Source of the DNA: Asticcacaulis sp. AND118
Lineage (GTDB): Bacteria; Pseudomonadota; Alphaproteobacteria; Caulobacterales; Caulobacteraceae
Direction: 5' to 3'
Assembly (NCBI RefSeq): GCF_020535245.1
Contig: NZ_CP084910.1
Span: 1,278,501-1,342,500 of the forward strand
Length of the DNA stretch: 64,000 nucleotides
The notes beneath the pieces are model-generated. The model ran no database searches. It worked only from the letters and a program-made list of their open reading frames with translations, and had not been told where the DNA came from. Shown one piece after another: positions 53,014 through 63,199 of this stretch. Every line of letters starts with the position of its first letter. Position 1 is the stretch's first letter. Position numbers and translations under genes: made by a program.

Positions 53014-53036
53014 TAGATAATCCTTTTACAAGAGGG

Positions 53037-53345
53037 TTACTGACAATAGATCAGGTAGAGTGTGGACAGGATGGCCTCCACCTTGGGATCGGCGATGCGG
53101 TAAAAGACCATTTGTCCGCGCTTTTCGGCTTCGACCAGAGAGTGTTCCCGCATTTTCGCCAGATGCTGAGATAGGGCGGATTGTGATAATTTAATATTTT
53201 CAATTAACTCTGTGACGGATTTCGGGCCTTTGACCAGATGGCACAGAATGAGGAGGCGATGGCGGTTCGCCAGAAGCTTCAGCATGGATTCGGCTTTTCC
53301 AGCGTTGGCCTGCATAACTTCGAGAGGCAGTGGGGACGGGGACAT
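53037..53345 (-). CDS. ArsR-family regulator with paired sensor cysteines (YgaV/BigR/SqrR-like)
   Basis: 102 residues. Winged helix at about 25-90 (LLANRHRLLILCHLVKGPKS, KLSQSALSQHLAKMREHSLV). Cys35 and Cys101 are 66 residues apart, the same spacing as the persulfide-sensing pair of SqrR and BigR (knowledge of those proteins); no metal-binding CxC motif is present. It should repress its own operon and perhaps the divergent AhpD-like gene until sulfide or oxidant forms a disulfide or tetrasulfide. First gene of the operon with the rhodanese. Confidence 0.88.
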   Translation of the reverse strand: MSPSPLPLEVMQANAGKAESMLKLLANRHRLLILCHLVKGPKSVTELIENIKLSQSALSQHLAKMREHSLVEAEKRGQMVFYRIADPKVEAILSTLYLIYCQ

Positions 53346-53370
53346 AAAAAAAATTCCATATCAGGTCTTG

Positions 53371-53393
53371 CTAATATATTAGATGTTTCTAAT
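53371..53393. promoter_or_regulatory. Likely ArsR operator between divergent genes
   Basis: Two overlapping palindromes: CTAATATATTAG (53371-53382) and ATTAGA-TGTT-TCTAAT (53378-53393). The AT-rich dyads sit midway between the divergent ArsR and AhpD-like genes and overlap possible -10 elements. It is the best candidate binding site for the ArsR protein. Confidence 0.65.
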
Positions 53394-53427
53394 TTATGCA
53401 ATGTCTCTCACACAGAAAGAATTGGAC

Positions 53428-53772
53428 ATGAGCAAGTCATACACCGACATCACGCGGCGGATTTCCACGAATCTGAAGAACCTGCGCGCCGGTATGCCTG
53501 ACACATTGCAGGCCTTCTCGGCCCTGGCGGCGACGGCCACGCGCGAGGGGGCGTTGGACAAAAAGACCAAGGAACTGATTGCGCTTGCCATCGGCGTTTC
53601 GACGCGCTGCGACGGTTGCATCGGCTTTCATGCCCAGGCTTTGGTGCGTTTGGGCGCCACACGGGCCGAGGTCGAAGAGACGCTGGGCATGGCGGTCTAT
53701 ATGGGCGGCGGGCCTTCGCTGATGTACGCTGCCGATGCCCTGTCGGCCTATGAAGAGTTCCGGGCGGCATAA
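53428..53772 (+). CDS. Carboxymuconolactone decarboxylase/AhpD-like protein
   Basis: 114 residues, cytosolic. The CxxC redox motif is in STRCDGCIGFHAQALVRLGA (about 52-55) with the downstream His, as in AhpD-type alkylhydroperoxidases. Typical tail: LGMAVYMGGGPSLMYAADAL. The likely role is thiol-peroxide handling; its position beside the sulfide/redox-sensing regulator supports this. An ATG nine codons earlier (53401) is the main alternative start. Confidence 0.88.
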   Translation: MSKSYTDITRRISTNLKNLRAGMPDTLQAFSALAATATREGALDKKTKELIALAIGVSTRCDGCIGFHAQALVRLGATRAEVEETLGMAVYMGGGPSLMYAADALSAYEEFRAA

Positions 53773-53802
53773 AAAAATCCCCGCCGGACGCACCGGCGGG
53801 GA
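53771..53802 (-). terminator. Terminator for the chemoreceptor gene
   Basis: Stem TCCCCGCCGG / CCGGCGGGGA with a five-base loop. The T run (seven bases) is on the minus strand, so it serves the MCP gene that ends at 53837. The run begins at the end of the AhpD-like gene. Confidence 0.85.
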
Positions 53803-53836
53803 AATCTTTCTCGGGAACGCTTTTGACCTAAGCGTG

Positions 53837-55510
53837 TTACGCTGCGCGCAGGCGCTCGACGAAGGCCACGACCTCGCCCTGCAGGTCGGCGGAGCGTTCC
53901 TCCAGTTCCGAAGACAGGCCAAGCAGTTGCTGGGCGGCGTGGCCGGTCATCTGGGCCGCCTGATCGACGCCCGAAATGTGGCCGGTCACGTCGCGCGTGC
54001 CGGTGGCGGCGCGGTTGGTGTTGGCGGCGATTTCGTTGGTCGCCGCGCCCTGCTGTTCGACCGAAGCCGCAATCGAGCCGGTCAGTCCGCCGATGGTCTC
54101 GATGGTCTTCACGATGGCGTCGATCGAGCCAACGGTGACCGCCGTGGCCGACTGGATCTCCGAGATTTTCGCGCGGATGTCGTCGGTGGCCTTGGCGGTT
54201 TGTTGCGCCAGTTGCTTCACTTCGGAGGCCACGACCGCGAAGCCCTTGCCCGCCTCGCCGGCGCGCGCCGACTCGATGGTGGCGTTGAGCGCCAGAAGGT
54301 TGGTCTGGGCGGCGATGGCCTGGATGAGGTTGATGACCTCACCGATCTGCTGGGCGGCGTTGGACAGGGTCTGGATGGCGACTTCGGTCTTTTTGGCCTC
54401 TTCGACCGCCGATTGGGTGACTTCGGCGGTGCGCACGACCTGATGGTTGATTTCGCCGACGCTGGCTGACAGTTCTTCGGTGGCGGCGGCGACGTTCTGC
54501 ACATTGTTGGCGGCGTCGATGGCGGCCTGCGACACCGAAGCGGCGCGGTGCGAAGCGTCTTCGGCGGTCTCGTTGAGGCCGCGGGCGGCTTCGGCGACGG
54601 TGCGCGACGACGAGATGAAGCGCGTGGCGAGGTCGCCCATGTGCTTTTCGAACTCGGCGGCGATGCGGTTACGTTCGGCCATCAGTTCGGCATAGGCGCG
54701 TTTTTCGGCCATCTGCTGTTCGACCTTGAGCTGCTCGGCCTCGGCGGCGCGGTCGCGCAGCACGCGGATCGAACGCCACAGGCTGCCGATTTCGTCGTTC
54801 GCCGTGCGCTCCGGGATCGGCGTATCGTAGGCGCCTTCGGAGATGCGCGTCACGCTGCGGTCGATGTTTTGCAGCGGGCGCGAAATCACCTTGATGGCGA
54901 CCCACAGCGAGCCGGCCAGCAGGGCCAGAATGCCGGTGACCGCTAGGGTCAGGAATAACGACGAGCGCGTCTGGCTGTAGGCGGCGACCTCGGCCTGCGA
55001 CGTGTCCAGATCGGCGCGGATGGTCTCGACCATCGCATCGATATCCTTCTGGAAGCCCGAACGGTTGGCGCGGTTGGCGTCATTATTGCCGAGCGCATTG
55101 GCTTCCTGCGGATCGACGTCGCGGCCGACGCGGGCGATTTCGCGGCGGAAGGTGATGAATTCTTTCGCCTTGGCTTCGACGGCGGCAAAGGCCGGAAGCT
55201 CACCCGGCTCCAGACTGGATTTCCATGAGGTCAGCAGCGCCTGAATATCGTCAAGTCCCTTATCGACGCCGTCAGCGAACTTCTTGGCCTTTTCGGTGTT
55301 CTCGGCCATGTAGACGCCGCGCGATTCCATCACCACAAAGGTCACGAGCCGGTTGAGCTTTTCACCGTTATAGGCGTTCTCATAGGCATTGCCGTACTTG
55401 GTGAGAATCTTGTTGTAATCGCCGATAGTGGCCAGCCCCAGACCGGTGACGGCCGAGGCGACGAGAGCGAAGGCGGCGACCAGCGCCAAGATCTTGAATT
55501 TGATACTCAT
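53837..55510 (-). CDS. Methyl-accepting chemotaxis protein
   Basis: 557 residues. Transmembrane helices at about 7-27 and 188-208 enclose a ~160-residue helical periplasmic sensor (four-helix-bundle type). A HAMP domain (about 209-262; [20 protein letters not shown]) leads to the signalling domain with the hairpin tip [20 protein letters not shown] and [15 protein letters not shown]. It should signal through CheA/CheW to the flagellar motor. The ligand is unknown, and no C-terminal CheR-docking pentapeptide is apparent. No che genes are in the window. Confidence 0.94.
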   Translation of the reverse strand: MSIKFKILALVAAFALVASAVTGLGLATIGDYNKILTKYGNAYENAYNGEKLNRLVTFVVMESRGVYMAENTEKAKKFADGVDKGLDDIQALLTSWKSSLEPGELPAFAAVEAKAKEFITFRREIARVGRDVDPQEANALGNNDANRANRSGFQKDIDAMVETIRADLDTSQAEVAAYSQTRSSLFLTLAVTGILALLAGSLWVAIKVISRPLQNIDRSVTRISEGAYDTPIPERTANDEIGSLWRSIRVLRDRAAEAEQLKVEQQMAEKRAYAELMAERNRIAAEFEKHMGDLATRFISSSRTVAEAARGLNETAEDASHRAASVSQAAIDAANNVQNVAAATEELSASVGEINHQVVRTAEVTQSAVEEAKKTEVAIQTLSNAAQQIGEVINLIQAIAAQTNLLALNATIESARAGEAGKGFAVVASEVKQLAQQTAKATDDIRAKISEIQSATAVTVGSIDAIVKTIETIGGLTGSIAASVEQQGAATNEIAANTNRAATGTRDVTGHISGVDQAAQMTGHAAQQLLGLSSELEERSADLQGEVVAFVERLRAA

Positions 55511-55829
55511 GCTTTTTTACCCCGAACTGCGTTTTGCAAGCGTTGACGTCATCAGGCGGTTAATCGGCTAATGACGGCATCCGTTTGATAACAAGGTTAC
55601 AAAATAGGCTGTGGAGGGTTAATGCTTTCTGTACGCCATCCGCGTAGTCACAAAAATTTGTATTTCAAAACAGACAGATGCGTACGGTTCTCAAATTCAA
55701 TCCTATAGTGAGCTTTGCGCAGATCGAAAGCGGGCCGGAGGGCAAGTTTCGGTGTGTCTTTCCAGGTTAGGGCTTGCCCGTCGGTGAGGCGGGTCTTAGG
55801 CTTTGCCAGGTATCAACGGAGAGATCACC
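55511..55829. other. 319-base non-coding region
   Basis: Divergent region between the chemoreceptor and the formaldehyde operon. The left part contains GGCGGTTAATCGGCTAATGACG and an AT-rich tract with CAAAAATTTG; the right part is GC-rich with an interrupted repeat (GCTTGCCCGTCGGTGAGGCG). Both promoters should be here. I see no recognisable operator or terminator. Confidence 0.5.
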
Positions 55830-56938
<1,109 letters not shown>

Positions 56939-56939
<1 letters not shown>

Positions 56940-57700
56940 TGGAAGAGGAAGACGAATTCGAAATCGAGCACGTCGAGCCCTATAGCTGCGTTTTCTGTTC
57001 CGAGATTATCGAAGACGAAAACGCGGCGGTGACGCTCACCGCGACGTGGATGCCGCACTGGCGCGACGCCAAGTTCTCACCGCTGGCGCAGGACTTCTGG
57101 TGCCATTCGGCGTGCCTGCAAAAGAACTGGCACGGGTCATGGCCATGGGAGCCGCATGTGCTCTATGGCGTCGATTCGGGCGACGACCGCGACTATGCGG
57201 AATCGCTGGCCCTGACCGTGGCGCGGCCCGAAGACCGCGCCGACATCGAGGACATGCTGGGGCTGGCCTACGAAGAGGGCCTGCACCGCTCCTACGGTTC
57301 CGATCTGGTCGAGGAGGTCCTGCCGCTTTTGACCGTGCTCGATCCGCTGCTGCTGACCTGCGGCACCTTCTACGTCATGGCCGACATGGACGGGCAGATC
57401 GCGGCCTGCGGCGGCTTCACGCGCGAAACGCCGGGTTCGGGCGAGGTGATCGAGGGCGTGGCGCATATCCGCCACTTCGCCACCCATCCGGACTTTGCCG
57501 GTTTCGGCGTCGGCAGCCGCCTGTTCCAGCACTGCCTGAAGGAAGCCAAGGCGGCGGGCCTGCGTGAATTCGTCTGCTATTCGGGCCTCAACGCCGAAGG
57601 ATTTTACCGCACGCTGGGCTTCAAACGCGAAAATCTGATTGAAATCCACATGGGCGAGGGGGCCATCCTCCCCGCGGTGCTGCTGCGCCGCTTGATCTGA
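56939..57700 (+). CDS. GNAT acetyltransferase with N-terminal Cys/His (zinc-site-like) domain
   Basis: 253 residues. N-terminal ~75 residues hold two metal-site-like pairs, SCVFCSEII and FWCHSACLQKN, arranged C-x2-C...C-H-x2-C. The C-terminal ~160 residues are GNAT-like: acetyl-CoA binding segment HIRHFATHPDFAGFGVGSRL, then EFVCYSGLNAEGFYRTLGF. Substrate unknown. Overlap with frmA by one base and the 16-bp gap to fghA place it inside the formaldehyde operon, so it may act on a thiol adduct or damaged amine, which is speculation. The frame is open upstream inside frmA, but the ATG at 56939 is the plausible start. Confidence 0.8.
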
Positions 57701-57716
57701 TTAAAAGGTGACGGTC

Positions 57717-58565
57717 ATGGACATCACAGCGCAACATCGTCTGTTCGGCGGCACGCTCACATTCGCCAAACACGACTCGGCGGCCACCAGGACCCCGATG
57801 GCGCTCAGCGTGTTTCTCCCCGAAGGCGAGGGGCCGTTTCCGGTGCTGATCTGGCTGTCGGGCCTGACCTGCACGGCCAGTAACTTCACCGAAAAGGCCG
57901 GGGCCTATAAGCGCGCGGCCGAACTGGGCCTGATCATTGTCGCACCGGACACTTCGCCGCGCGGCGCCGATCTTCAAGGTCACACGGTGGCCAATGACGA
58001 GGCCTACGATCTGGGGCAGGGGGCGGGCTTCTACGTCAACGCCACCCAGAGCCCGTGGGCGGCGCACTTTCAGATGGAATCCTATATCGTCACCGACCTG
58101 CTGCAACTGATCGGGGCGGAATGGCCGGCCGATCTGAGCCGCGTCGGCATTTCGGGGCATTCGATGGGCGGGCACGGCGCGCTGACCCTGGCCATGAACT
58201 ATTCGCATCTGTTCAAATCGGTATCGGCCTTTGCGCCTATCGCCTCGCCGGTCCATTGCCCGTGGGGGCAGAAGGCGATGGAAGCCTATCTCGGCACGTC
58301 GCATGACGCCTGGGAAAAATACGACGCCGCCCTGCGTCTGGCCAAGGGCAAGGCCCTGCCGTTCGATGAGATACTGGTCGATCAGGGGCTGGCCGATCCC
58401 TTCCTTGAGACGCAACTCATGCCGCATCTGCTGGAACAGGCGGCGAAGGTGGCGGGCCAGAAACTGACCCTGCGCCGTCACGAGGGCTATGATCACAGCT
58501 ACTATTTCATCGCCAGCTTCATCGACGACCACCTCGACTTCCATGCCCAAAGACTGAAGGCGTAA
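57717..58565 (+). CDS. fghA: S-formylglutathione hydrolase
   Basis: 282 residues, alpha/beta hydrolase of the esterase D type. Hydrolyses S-formylglutathione to formate and glutathione, completing the pathway started by FrmA. The nucleophile Ser is in GISGHSMGGHGAL (about 147), the LSGLTCTASNF segment forms the oxyanion region, and the C-terminal EGYDHSYYFIASF holds the catalytic His. ATG at 57717 has AAAAGG nine bases upstream; a GTG nine bases earlier is possible. Third gene of the operon. Confidence 0.96.
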   Translation: MDITAQHRLFGGTLTFAKHDSAATRTPMALSVFLPEGEGPFPVLIWLSGLTCTASNFTEKAGAYKRAAELGLIIVAPDTSPRGADLQGHTVANDEAYDLGQGAGFYVNATQSPWAAHFQMESYIVTDLLQLIGAEWPADLSRVGISGHSMGGHGALTLAMNYSHLFKSVSAFAPIASPVHCPWGQKAMEAYLGTSHDAWEKYDAALRLAKGKALPFDEILVDQGLADPFLETQLMPHLLEQAAKVAGQKLTLRRHEGYDHSYYFIASFIDDHLDFHAQRLKA

Positions 58566-58683
58566 CCGCAAACGGTTGTCATGAAACAGATGGCAATCTT
58601 ATCGTCTGATCACGTATAATTTAGTTCTTTGCCTCATTGCGCACTGCGGTATTCGCCTTTACGGTTAGGGCCGGAGCCGCAGG

Positions 58684-60030
58684 GTGGCTTCGTTCCGGAT
58701 CTTCCCCCCAATGTTACTCCTTGCCTGTGCCGTCGTCCTCCTTCTGGTGGTGCTGAACGGCATATTTGCCATGTCCGAACTGGCCGTGGTGTCGTCGCGT
58801 CGCGCTAAACTGCAAAGCCGGGCTGACAAGGGGGACAAGGGCGCGGCGCAGGCGCTCAAGCTGTCGCAGGACCCTACGCGCTTCTTGTCGGCGGTTCAGG
58901 TCGGCATCACCCTGATCGGCATTCTGGCTGGCGCCTATGGTCAGGCGACGATCGCCAGCGAACTGGATCACCTGCTCGAACACAACTTCCCGACGATTGC
59001 GCCCTACAGCGAAGCCATCGCCACCGGCATCGTCGTCGTGCTGCTGACTTATATGTCGCTGATCGTCGGCGAACTGGTCCCCAAGCGTATCGCGCTGATC
59101 TTCCCCGAAACCATTGCCGGTTTCGTCGCGCGTCCGTTGTCCTTCCTGGCCATGTGCATGGGACCGTTCGTGACGCTGCTGACGGGCTCGACCACGCTGG
59201 TCCTGCGTCTGCTCGGCATCCGTGACGAAAAAGGCGAGACCATCACGCAGGAAGAGGTGGAAACCGCTCTGGCCGAAGGCATGGGCGCGGGCCTGATCGA
59301 GCCCGCCGAACAGGCGATGATGACCGAAGTGATGCGCCTCGGCGACCGCCCGGCGCGCGTGGCCATGACGCCGCGTCCGGAGGTCTATTGGATTTCTATC
59401 GACGACGAAGAGCACGTCATCCGCACGGATATTCGCGCCTGCCCCTATTCGCGCATCGTCGTCACGCGCGGTCAGGACATGGAAAACCCTATCGGCATCC
59501 TGCACAAGCGCGACGTCGCGGACACGCTGCTGAGCGGTGAGCCGCTGGATATCGAAAAGCTGATCGCCGAGCCGATCTATATCCCGGACACCACCTCGCT
59601 GCTGCAGGCGCTGGACATGTTCAAGGCCTCGAAGCTGCACATCGCCTTCGTGGTCAACGAGTTCGGCTCGATCGAGGGCGTGCTGACCCCGACCGACCTG
59701 CTGGAAATGATCGCCGGCGACTTCAACGAGGAACACGACGACGAGCAGCCGATGATCCTGCACCGCGAGGACGGGTCGTGTCTGGTCGATGGCCGCGCCG
59801 ACCTGTTCGAACTGTCGGAAGCGCTGGGCGAGGCCTATGAGCCGGGCACCGGCTATCACACGGCGGCGGGTCTGGTCCTGCACCGTCTGGGCCGCTTCCC
59901 TAAGGAGGGCGAAATCGTAACTCTGGGCCATCACCGCGTCGAGATCATCGACATGGATGAACGCCGCATCGACAAGCTGCTGTTCACGGCCATCCGTAAG
60001 CCCGACAAGGAAGAGGCGGACGAGGAATAA
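58684..60030 (+). CDS. CNNM/CBS-domain membrane protein (HlyC/CorC family)
   Basis: 448 residues. N-terminal CNNM domain with about four membrane segments (LLLACAVVLLLVVLNGIFAM; TGIVVVLLTYMSLIVGELVP), including the conserved GELVPKRIAL. Two CBS motifs follow (about 230-345; MTPRPEVYWISID, IAFVVNEFGSIEGVLTPTDL), then a C-terminal CorC/HlyC domain (about 355-435). The family is linked to Mg/Co efflux or tolerance; old 'hemolysin' names are misleading. GTG start with GGAG eight bases upstream; ATG at 58711 is an alternative. Monocistronic with a strong terminator. Confidence 0.9.
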   Translation: MASFRIFPPMLLLACAVVLLLVVLNGIFAMSELAVVSSRRAKLQSRADKGDKGAAQALKLSQDPTRFLSAVQVGITLIGILAGAYGQATIASELDHLLEHNFPTIAPYSEAIATGIVVVLLTYMSLIVGELVPKRIALIFPETIAGFVARPLSFLAMCMGPFVTLLTGSTTLVLRLLGIRDEKGETITQEEVETALAEGMGAGLIEPAEQAMMTEVMRLGDRPARVAMTPRPEVYWISIDDEEHVIRTDIRACPYSRIVVTRGQDMENPIGILHKRDVADTLLSGEPLDIEKLIAEPIYIPDTTSLLQALDMFKASKLHIAFVVNEFGSIEGVLTPTDLLEMIAGDFNEEHDDEQPMILHREDGSCLVDGRADLFELSEALGEAYEPGTGYHTAAGLVLHRLGRFPKEGEIVTLGHHRVEIIDMDERRIDKLLFTAIRKPDKEEADEE

Positions 60031-60032
60031 AG

Positions 60033-60061
60033 AAAAAGCCCCGGATTTCCGGGGCTTTTTT
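60033..60061. terminator. Bidirectional terminator
   Basis: Stem AAAAAGCCCCGG / CCGGGGCTTTTT with an ATTT loop; T runs on both strands serve the convergent CNNM and chemoreceptor genes. Confidence 0.92.
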
Positions 60062-60080
60062 AGCGCTGAGGGGTGTTTTT

Positions 60081-62159
60081 TTACCCGTTCCTGACCTGCG
60101 CCACAAAGGCGCGGACGCGGCCCTTGAGGTCTTCGGACTGTTCGACCAGGTGGCTGGCCGTATCGAGCACCTGCGTCGAGGCCTCGCCGGTTTCGCGCGT
60201 GGCCATGGCGACCGAGTGGATATGTCCGGCGACCTCGTCCGTGCCCTTGGCGGCTTCGTGGACGTTGCGGGCAATGTCGTCGGTGGCGGCGCCCTGCTGG
60301 GCCATAGCGGACGAAATGCCCATCGAGAATTCGCTCATGTCGTGGATGATGCCGCGGATCGAGCCCAGCGCCTCGACCGTGGCCGAGGTGGCCTGCTGGA
60401 TGGCGGTGATTTGTTCGCCGATCTCGTCGGTCGCTCTGGCCGTCTGGGTGGCCAGCGACTTGACCTCGGTGGCGACGACGGCGAAGCCCTTGCCCGCATC
60501 GCCGGCGCGGGCGGCTTCGATGGTGGCGTTGAGCGCCAGCAGGTTGGTCTGCTGCGCGATGGCCTGGATGAGGCTGACGACTTCGCCGACCTTGTTGGCG
60601 GCAGCCTCCAGTTCGCGGATACGGGCGTCGGAGCGGTTGGCTTCCTCCACCGCCTTGCGCGCGATGCCGGACGAGGCTTCGGCCTTGGTGGCGATGTCGT
60701 TGATCGACGCCGTCAGTTCCTCCGAAGCGGCGGCGACGGTGCGCACATTGCCGGCGGCCTGTTCGGTGGCCGAGGCGATGGTCGCCGTCTGACCCGATGC
60801 GTTTTCAGCGATCTGGTTGAGGCTGAGGGCCGACTGACGCATATCGACCGAAGCCTGTGCGACGCTGTCGACAATGCCGCCGACGGTCATTTCGAACTCT
60901 TCGGCCAGCATGGCCATGGCGGCCTTGCGCGACTCGGCGGCGTCGGCCTGACGGCTGATCTCGGCTTCGGAGTCGGCGCGGGCGCGGGTGCGCAGGCTTT
61001 CGCGGAAGCCCATCACCGCCTTGCCGATCAGGCCGATTTCGTCGATGCGCCTGGCTTCGGGCACTTCGGCATTGTGGTCGCCGGACGCCATGCGGTCGAA
61101 GGTCTTGCCCAGCCCTTTGAGCGGCGAGCCGACCATGCGGCTGATCACCGCGAACAGGATCAGGGCGGCCAGAATGATGCTGATGACCGACAGGACGATC
61201 ATCACCGTATTGTTGTCGCGCGCCGAGGCGTTGAGCGTGGCTTCGGGCACGGCGACGACCACCGCCCACTTGTCCTGCGTGCCGCCCGCCGAGACGGGAA
61301 GGGCCAGATAGCGCCATTCGCCGTCCTTGCCCGGTGCGTCGATCGTGACCGGCTTGTTGCCGGCAATGGCCTCGGCGGCAGCCCTGGCCGAGGCCGGATC
61401 GATGTCTTTCAGGGGCTTGCCGTTGGCCTTGGCGTCGGGATAGCTGACCGCGAGCCCGGTATTGGTCACCAGAGTGACGAAGCCCGTGCCGAAGGGCTTC
61501 ACCGCGCTCATGTCCTGATGCAGCTTGTCGAGCGAGATGTCGACGCCGCCCGATCCCATGAACTGCCCGTTGACCTTGATCGGCGCGCTGAAGGTCATGA
61601 TCAGCATGGTCTTGCCGCCCACGGAATAGTCGTAGGGCTGGATGGCGATCATGCGGTCGTTCTGCTTGGGCAGCAGATAATAGTCGCCGGCGCCCGGCTT
61701 GTCGTAGTCGATCAGGGGTTCCTTGACGATATGGCCCGAACCGCGGTTCCAGTAGGGCAGGTAACGGCCGGAGGCGTCGTGGCCCTCGGCCCCGGCAAAG
61801 CTGGCGTCCTTGCCGTCCACGGCGTTCGGCTCCCAGCCTGACCACACGCCCAAAAGGTCGGGATTATGCTCCAGCGACGCCCTGAGGACGCTGTCGTAGA
61901 CGCCGCGTTCCGTAACGCCCTGACTGCGCAGGGCCGCCATGGTGCTCACCGTCTCCTGCGCCGTGCGGGCGGCGAGATCGAGGCGGTTCTGCACGCGGGC
62001 GGCCTGGCTTTCGGCGACATTGATCTGAAGGTCGCCGTTTTGCCCCGACAGGGTGCCGTTGGTCTTCTGCGAGATCAGGAAGGTGCCGATGCCGAAGACG
62101 GCGGCAACGGTAAGCGCGCCTATGCCGGCGATGCGGGCGGAGAGGGAGCGGGAAAACAT
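60081..62159 (-). CDS. Methyl-accepting chemotaxis protein with Cache-type sensor
   Basis: 692 residues. Transmembrane helix 1 at about 10-30, then a ~270-residue periplasmic double-Cache-like sensor ([46 protein letters not shown]), transmembrane helix 2 at about 310-335, HAMP, and the signalling domain ([35 protein letters not shown]). Cache sensors bind small ligands such as amino or organic acids, but the ligand is not readable. Start at MFSRSL; longer in-frame options are not supported. Divergent from rpsD. Confidence 0.94.
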   Translation of the reverse strand: MFSRSLSARIAGIGALTVAAVFGIGTFLISQKTNGTLSGQNGDLQINVAESQAARVQNRLDLAARTAQETVSTMAALRSQGVTERGVYDSVLRASLEHNPDLLGVWSGWEPNAVDGKDASFAGAEGHDASGRYLPYWNRGSGHIVKEPLIDYDKPGAGDYYLLPKQNDRMIAIQPYDYSVGGKTMLIMTFSAPIKVNGQFMGSGGVDISLDKLHQDMSAVKPFGTGFVTLVTNTGLAVSYPDAKANGKPLKDIDPASARAAAEAIAGNKPVTIDAPGKDGEWRYLALPVSAGGTQDKWAVVVAVPEATLNASARDNNTVMIVLSVISIILAALILFAVISRMVGSPLKGLGKTFDRMASGDHNAEVPEARRIDEIGLIGKAVMGFRESLRTRARADSEAEISRQADAAESRKAAMAMLAEEFEMTVGGIVDSVAQASVDMRQSALSLNQIAENASGQTATIASATEQAAGNVRTVAAASEELTASINDIATKAEASSGIARKAVEEANRSDARIRELEAAANKVGEVVSLIQAIAQQTNLLALNATIEAARAGDAGKGFAVVATEVKSLATQTARATDEIGEQITAIQQATSATVEALGSIRGIIHDMSEFSMGISSAMAQQGAATDDIARNVHEAAKGTDEVAGHIHSVAMATRETGEASTQVLDTASHLVEQSEDLKGRVRAFVAQVRNG

Positions 62160-62413
62160 GGGGGTATCCGGGGTGCGGTGGCGTTTATGGTTAATGTCGC
62201 CGATTCTTGTTGCCGAAAGCTTAATCGGCGTTATCCGGAGGCGTCTTTTCATATCCGGCTGTGCTTGACTTTGCCGGGGTTTGTCGCCATAAGCGCCGCT
62301 TCTCCCGCCTGCCATCGGTATGCGGGCTATTACGGGTTGATCCTGAACCGCCGTTGAAATCGCTGTCTTGCACTCTCGCAGGGCGCCGGTCAGGGTTATA
62401 TGAAGGTAAGACT

Positions 62414-63031
62414 ATGTCGAAGCGCCACAGCGCCAAGTACAAGCTCGACCGCGCCATGGGTGAAAACCTGTGGGGCCGTCCCAAGTCCCCCGTCAACAAG
62501 CGCTCCTACGGTCCGGGCCAGCACGGTCAGCGTCGTAAGCAAAAGGTTTCGGACTTCGGTCTGCAACTGCGCGCCAAGCAGAAGCTGAAGGGTTACTACG
62601 GTAACATCACCGAGAAGCAGTTCTCGAAGATCTACGAAGAGGCCGATCGCCGCAAGGGCAACACCTCGGAGAACCTCATCGCTCTGCTCGAGTCGCGTCT
62701 GGACGCCATCGTCTATCGCTGCAAGTTCGTGCCGACCGTATGGGCTGCCCGTCAGTTCGTCAACCACGGCCACGTTCTGGTCAACGGCAAGAAGGTGAAC
62801 ATCGCCTCTTACCGCGTGAAGGCCGGCGACGTCGTCGAAGTCCGCGAGCGTTCGCGCAATATGGCCCTGGTTCTCGAAGCCCTGCAATCGCCTGAGCGCG
62901 ATGTGCCGGACTATATCGAACTGGACGCCAAGGCGATGAAGGCCACCTACATCCGTATGCCGGAACTGTCGGAAGTTCCGTATCCGGTGAAGATGGAGCC
63001 GAACCTGATCGTCGAATACTACTCGTCCTAA
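62414..63031 (+). CDS. rpsD: 30S ribosomal protein S4
   Basis: 205 residues. Primary 16S rRNA-binding assembly protein of the small subunit. N-terminal [40 protein letters not shown], the S4 RNA-binding domain at about 95-155 ([33 protein letters not shown]), and the C-terminal IVEYYSS. It stands alone rather than in the large ribosomal operon, as is usual in alphaproteobacteria. The start is set by family alignment; GAAGGTAAG precedes it. Confidence 0.98.
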   Translation: MSKRHSAKYKLDRAMGENLWGRPKSPVNKRSYGPGQHGQRRKQKVSDFGLQLRAKQKLKGYYGNITEKQFSKIYEEADRRKGNTSENLIALLESRLDAIVYRCKFVPTVWAARQFVNHGHVLVNGKKVNIASYRVKAGDVVEVRERSRNMALVLEALQSPERDVPDYIELDAKAMKATYIRMPELSEVPYPVKMEPNLIVEYYSS

Positions 63032-63081
63032 GCACGTCCTGACGGGCTGCAAATGCCCGTCTTTTTGCGCGCCCTTGCTCA

Positions 63082-63095
63082 TGTACTTAAGTACA
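63082..63095. repeat. Perfect 14-bp palindrome in rpsD downstream region
   Basis: TGTACTTAAGTACA lies within a longer stretch, GCTCATGTACTTAAGTACAC, 51 bases after rpsD. It is followed by a T-poor sequence, so it is not a terminator. It may be a protein-binding site or part of a dispersed repeat. Confidence 0.45.
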
Positions 63096-63166
63096 CATCG
63101 CTTCGGGTGCTCAAAAGCCAGACATTTTCACCACGTCATTACGGCTTAGCACAGGTTAGAGACAAG

Positions 63167-63199
63167 AAACCCCGGAAGGTTTGCCTTCCGGGGTTTTTC
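63167..63199. terminator. Bidirectional terminator
   Basis: Stem AAACCCCGGAAGG / CCTTCCGGGGTTT with a short loop; T tract on the plus strand and TTTC on the minus strand. It lies between convergent rpsD and the TPR gene. Confidence 0.9.
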
